From contig CM067298.1 in assembly GCA_034231615.1 (NCBI GenBank), positions 29,952,127 to 30,016,126 on the forward strand: a stretch of DNA of 64,000 nt, in the 5' to 3' direction. This DNA comes from Meghimatium bilineatum. Its lineage: Eukaryota > Mollusca > Gastropoda > Stylommatophora > Philomycidae. Under the pieces are notes generated by a model. That model ran no database searches and was not told the DNA's origin. It saw nothing but the letters and a program-made list of their open reading frames with translations. Every line of letters starts with the position of its first letter. The stretch's first letter is position 1. A program made the position numbers and the translations under genes. Positions 48,550-64,000 of this stretch are shown piece after piece.

Positions 48550-48778
48550 TCTCCTTCCACGCATGTCGTGAAATGCGACTAAGGAGGTTATGGGATGGAG
48601 TTGGCTGTCCCATCCCATATAGTCAGTGACCCAAAGCCATGCTGAAGTCGGATGTGTCAGGCCGAAAGGCGCAGATATCACAGCAATGCTGTAAACCATG
48701 ACACAACGCATTTCGTTCTCCGGACTACATCCTGCTAATCTGCAGGAGTTTGAGAACGAACGCAGAAGAAGAAGAAGA
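48550..48778 (+). mobile_element. SINE family B, 5'-truncated
   Basis: Starts at CTTCCACGCATGTCG and runs to GAAGAAGAAGAAG. Very similar to 37101-37381. Confidence 0.8.
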
Positions 48779-48779
48779 T

Positions 48780-49345
48780 ACCATCTATTCCCAAGCAGGC
48801 CTCAAAGGAGTGGAAAGGAGAACTTTATGTTTACTTTGATAATACCATTCATATGCATATCTTTCATTACACATGAACAAGATGTATTCAATATATGTCT
48901 AATCAAACTAGAAACGATCACATCAGCACAGAAGGAAACATTCGATTTTTAAAGACATCCATCAAGTGCTTGAACACGTCATGCTGACTTAATTACTGTG
49001 TACTGAACTTATCAGATACGGCGAATGTTAAGTTAATAAAAATCCCGCTATACTTCTCTAATCAGCGTGCATCTTTATATGTAGGTTATCAAGGATATGA
49101 TATGATTTTAATTTAGATGTGACGACGACTGCGATATTTTGAGGGTCTGTCGGGGATGTGGAGTTTCTATCGCCAAAATATGCAGAAACATAATATTGAA
49201 CCATGTTAGACAAGTTTCTTCACTTGACATAATGAAAGAATAGATAGCAAGGGTCGCCATACATTGTGTGAATACAGTTAGTTTTGGCTAGTTCTTGTCC
49301 CATGATTATCATATGCCTAGCTACATGCTGGCAAAGATTTAAAAC
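48780..49345. promoter_or_regulatory. Region upstream of ferritin gene 2
   Basis: No element was recognised in the 560 bp before the ATG. No iron-responsive-element loop was identified, in line with its absence from known secreted ferritins. Promoter not located. Confidence 0.3.
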
Positions 49346-61098
<11,753 letters not shown>

Positions 61099-61206
61099 GT
61101 AAGAACAGTTTTACAATACATTACACACGTACACATTAATATAAACATAGATTTAAGTGAGTGTTCGATTGAACAATCAAATGTTATAACTAATTAGTGC
61201 TTTCTA

Positions 61207-61391
61207 CTGCCGAAGACGGATGTGTCAGGCAATTGGCGCAAATAAAACGGCGGCACAACGCATTTCCATTCTCTGGACTACATCCTGTTGAAAATATAGC
61301 AGGACCATGGTCCTGCTACAAGGACCATGGTCCTGCTACAAGAGAAATTCAGCAGGAGTTTGAGAATGTACTCTGAAGAAGAAGAAGAAGA
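61207..61391 (+). mobile_element. SINE family A with internal duplication
   Basis: AGTGCTTTCTA occurs at 61196-61206 and 61392-61402. The core AGGACCATGGTCCTGCTACA is present twice in tandem, a variant not seen in the other copies. Confidence 0.9.
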
Positions 61392-61399
61392 AGTGCTTT

Positions 61400-62520
61400 C
61401 TATTGTGTTGGTTGGTTGTGAAAGTTGGACACTCACTAAAGACATAGAAAAACCATTGCTAGCCCTCGAATGCAAATGTTGTTGACGAATTATTAGCATT
61501 TTATAAGACAAATGAGCACGTAAGAAATAAAATGTAGATGCATACATGTACATGGCGTAAGAACAATTACTTGCAATACTAAAACGACAAAAACTTGCAT
61601 AGTTCTGGACATGTATGCCCACATGGTTCATTGTCAAAATACAAAATAGCGATACTACATGAAACAGTCGAAGGTGAAAGAAGCAAAGAAAGAAAAAAAA
61701 TTATGGACATACAACATCAAGGAATGGGTAGATCGGCAATTTTCCTCACATATCTGTCTCGCTGAACATAGAAATCGCTAAAGGACTGTGTGCTGATGCA
61801 TCCGATATGGTAGCCCTACGACTTTGACCGGTTATGAATGATTAAAGGTTTAAAGGTTTGACTTCATTTGACTCTATATGTACTGACTATCTCTTTCAAC
61901 AAAGCATCAAGCTGCCTGCCAAGATATATGTCTTTTTCCATTATAATATAATTGTTCTGTATTGATTATGTTACTGCTTTTAATTTTACATTTGAAATAG
62001 ATGCTGTATCTTCCTGTAATGTAATTTCACATACCTGTAGAATTTTTGTTGTTCATTGCCGTAGGACTACTCTTATTTCCATTTGTGTTAATAAATAAAC
62101 TACATAACTCCATGAAGTTTATGTCTATATTAGTGCTCTTATCTTTGTCCCTATCTTGGTAAGACCTTTTGGTCAAAACGTCAATGTGTTCTTTGTTGTT
62201 AGCTCCCGTAAAACCCATTTAATTGATTATATATATTATTTAGGGGTATTTATCTACCTATATGGCACAAGGTTGTACTGTAGTTTCATATTCATTTTAA
62301 AATAAAACCTTAGAGATGGTAGTGGCAGAATAACATGAATCGCAATCTGTATTTTTTTAAAAAAATCATTCAAGAACATTGACTAAGCAGTGTGAATAAT
62401 GGGCCTAACCCAGATATCTCGACGAATGTGTATTTGCGAACCAGATTGCGAGAACCGATTTTTAACTTACGACACCATGATTACCAAACAGAGGCATACC
62501 CACATTGTCATGAATAATAT
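61400..62520. other. Intron or intergenic stretch after last visible ferritin exon
   Basis: No further ferritin exon was recognised. The segment 62155-62200 (GACCTTTTGGTCAAAACG) matches the Penelope-associated motif at 21418-21440. The rest is unassigned. Confidence 0.4.
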
Positions 62521-62524
62521 TAAT

Positions 62525-62745
62525 AGCGAGCAGCTGTAGCATAGTGGTTAGTGCACTTGCATCTTACCTGGGCGGTTATAGCTCAATACCCAGTAACGGA
62601 CGAACACTTTTAGATCATATATGACTTATGGGGCAACCCAACTATAGGAGATGCGTACCAGAATAATCAGGTCCTATGAAAAGTAAAAGTACATAGATTT
62701 CATTCCCTACCCTACAATTCCTTGGTAAAATATGCATATGAGTAT
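62525..62745 (+). mobile_element. tRNA-derived SINE, diverged
   Basis: A-box-like TAGCATAGTGG near 62537 with GGTTAGTGCACTTGC after it, and an eroded B box (AGCTCAATACC). Relative of 36413-36690. Confidence 0.6.
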
Positions 62746-62749
62746 AGCA

Positions 62750-63480
62750 CTATATATAGCCCCGCATTCCTATACACATCAGTGGTTATATATATAGCTT
62801 TTATAGTCGTTTCGTTAAGCTCTGACGTAACCACATTGAACTAACCTCCGCTGTTGAAAAGAGCATACTTCACGAAAAGAGATACATTTTACATAATAAA
62901 AATAGTGTCCTGGAAACAGTACCATGAAGCTTGTACGTGTCGACATGGGGCCTGGTCTGATCTTTTTTTCTCAACAGAATTAGTAATGTATATTTTCTTT
63001 TCTCGCCTTTGAACGTAGGCATTCTCATAAATTCTGAAGTTTACAATATTTCCCCCCCCCCCTCCCACTACTTAAGCTTCTAATAATCAAAATCATTATT
63101 TCCTAACTACCGAATGTTATGAGAAGTTTTTTGAAAGACTATTTTAAGATATTTCTCAGACACTGCAGCGTTGACCCAACCATTGATCCTGGGAAATTAG
63201 CTCAGACATATCAACGTCCAGTCTGGCAATGGCCAACTCACCGAAGAAATTAATAACTTTGAAAAGGACATAACACTGCAGTAAATTCAAAGGATATGTT
63301 GTTGTTCGTCCATCACTAGTGATGATATGATTACCATTGGTTACATTTTATGAAATTAAGTTAGTTATATCCTCGATTATGAGTTCGTAGATGGCTAATA
63401 TGCACTATTCTGGCCGCAAACTCCTTGGACAATTCGGGCACAGGTTTAACATTGCAGATAGTTTTTGATATACCCGTGAC
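62750..63480. other. Unassigned stretch
   Basis: Poly-C at 63052-63062. No gene or recognised element. Confidence 0.35.
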
Positions 63481-63509
63481 TTTCTAGCTTCTCTCCGCTG
63501 TTAAGCTGC

Positions 63510-63734
63510 TGCATTTCTACTCATTTCACAAGATGCTGCTCCATCGAGACCAGCACCGTGCAGAGGTGATGGGGCTTAGTTCAGCCATCAGGGGCTGGAA
63601 ACTAAGACTGGTCGGGCAGTCCCACTCGAGCAGGACCATAGTCCTGCCCTAGTAAGCAGAGTGCTGAAGACGGAGGCATCCAGCCAAAAGGCGCACAGAT
63701 AATCAGGATGCCACGCACAAAACACAATGGAAAC
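63510..63734 (+). mobile_element. Probable LINE 5' UTR
   Basis: GC-richer leader before the open ORF at 63735. It includes the palindrome GCAGGACCATAGTCCTGC (about 63631-63648) and a GAAGACGGAGGCATCC block followed by AAAAGGCGCACAGAT, both resembling parts of the SINE families. Confidence 0.45.
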
Positions 63735-64000
63735 ATGTCTACATCTATAAATAGTTATGGTGCCTGCCCTGTGGCGGACGTTCAGGCAGGGACGGTGCCG
63801 GGCCCTATACCTCGAAAGGGCCCAACCTCAGTTACTGGAAGTCCTTCTCAATTGCCCCGAGGAGCCAGGAGGCAAGGGAATAGAGCTACTGGCCAAACAA
63901 ACAAACGACCAATAAAAATAATGCACTGGAATGCTGAGGGTGTCAACAGTAAAAGAGATGGATACAGCAAAAAATTGGAACTTGAAAATGTCCTCAGTGA
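63735..64000 (+). CDS. LINE ORF start, endonuclease N-terminus (runs off window)
   Basis: An ATG at 63735 opens a frame of 88 codons that stays open to the last base. After a Pro/Gly/Arg-rich stretch of about 60 residues, KIMHWNAEGV then LELENVL marks the first strand and helix of a LINE AP-like endonuclease, as in I/Jockey-like elements. It is the only LINE 5' end in the window and the only long unbroken one. Assignment to the same family as the RNase H copies is an inference. Confidence 0.7.
   Translation, partial: MSTSINSYGACPVADVQAGTVPGPIPRKGPTSVTGSPSQLPRGARRQGNRATGQTNKRPIKIMHWNAEGVNSKRDGYSKKLELENVLS

Noticed and set aside
63120..63300. A further ferritin gene 2 exon
   Set aside because: An AG follows a pyrimidine-rich tract but the frames have stops and no helix C ligand motif.

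Overview
The window is AT-rich, intron-rich metazoan DNA crowded with transposable elements. There are no operons, bacterial promoters or CRISPR arrays. Secreted ferritins with an enlarged BC loop, an ARL14EP-type Cys-rich exon, long repeat-filled introns, an intact mariner, RNase H-encoding LINEs and abundant SINEs with (GAA)n tails fit an invertebrate, most likely a mollusc and possibly a cephalopod. The taxon is an inference, not something read directly.

Host genes. (1) Two near-identical terminal exons of ARL14 effector protein-like genes lie 14.4 kb apart on the + strand (2953-3169 and 17384-17600). (2) A complete six-exon secreted ferritin gene lies at 26145-39567 (+, 204 residues) and keeps every ferroxidase ligand. 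(3) A second ferritin-like gene starts at 49346 (+) and runs through at least 61098. It has the same intron phases and exon sizes but has lost the ferroxidase ligands that can be checked, and it carries a much larger loop insertion. No C-terminal exons are visible before the window ends. The two probably arose by tandem duplication and may give one catalytic and one non-catalytic secreted subunit, by analogy with insect secreted ferritin pairs.

Repeats by region. 0-2.4 kb: an old LINE (- strand) split by an intact mariner and by a SINE, both with target duplications. 2.5-2.8 kb: a long-hairpin element. 4.4-9.8 kb: LINE fragments of two families. 10.4-11.2 and 22.7-23.2 kb: a tRNA-like repeat, inverted in one place and tandem in the other. 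11.3 kb: a hAT MITE inside a SINE. 12-13.6 and 50.4-51.7 kb: a related composite repeat. 14-16.5 kb: an RNase H LINE. 19-21.4 kb: LINE endonuclease, SINEs and a Penelope-like GIY-YIG domain. 23.7-24.7 kb: an RNase H LINE. The ferritin introns hold large minisatellites (units of 28, 15, about 18 and 14 bp), SINEs and LINE tails. 42.9-47.2 kb: a 60-bp satellite in alternating dimers, a 54-bp repeat, and one probable solo LTR plus a weaker LTR candidate. 63.7-64 kb: the start of an open RNase H-family LINE ORF running off the edge.

Most long open frames in the minisatellites and (AT)n tracts are artefacts of repeats without stop codons and are not annotated as genes.
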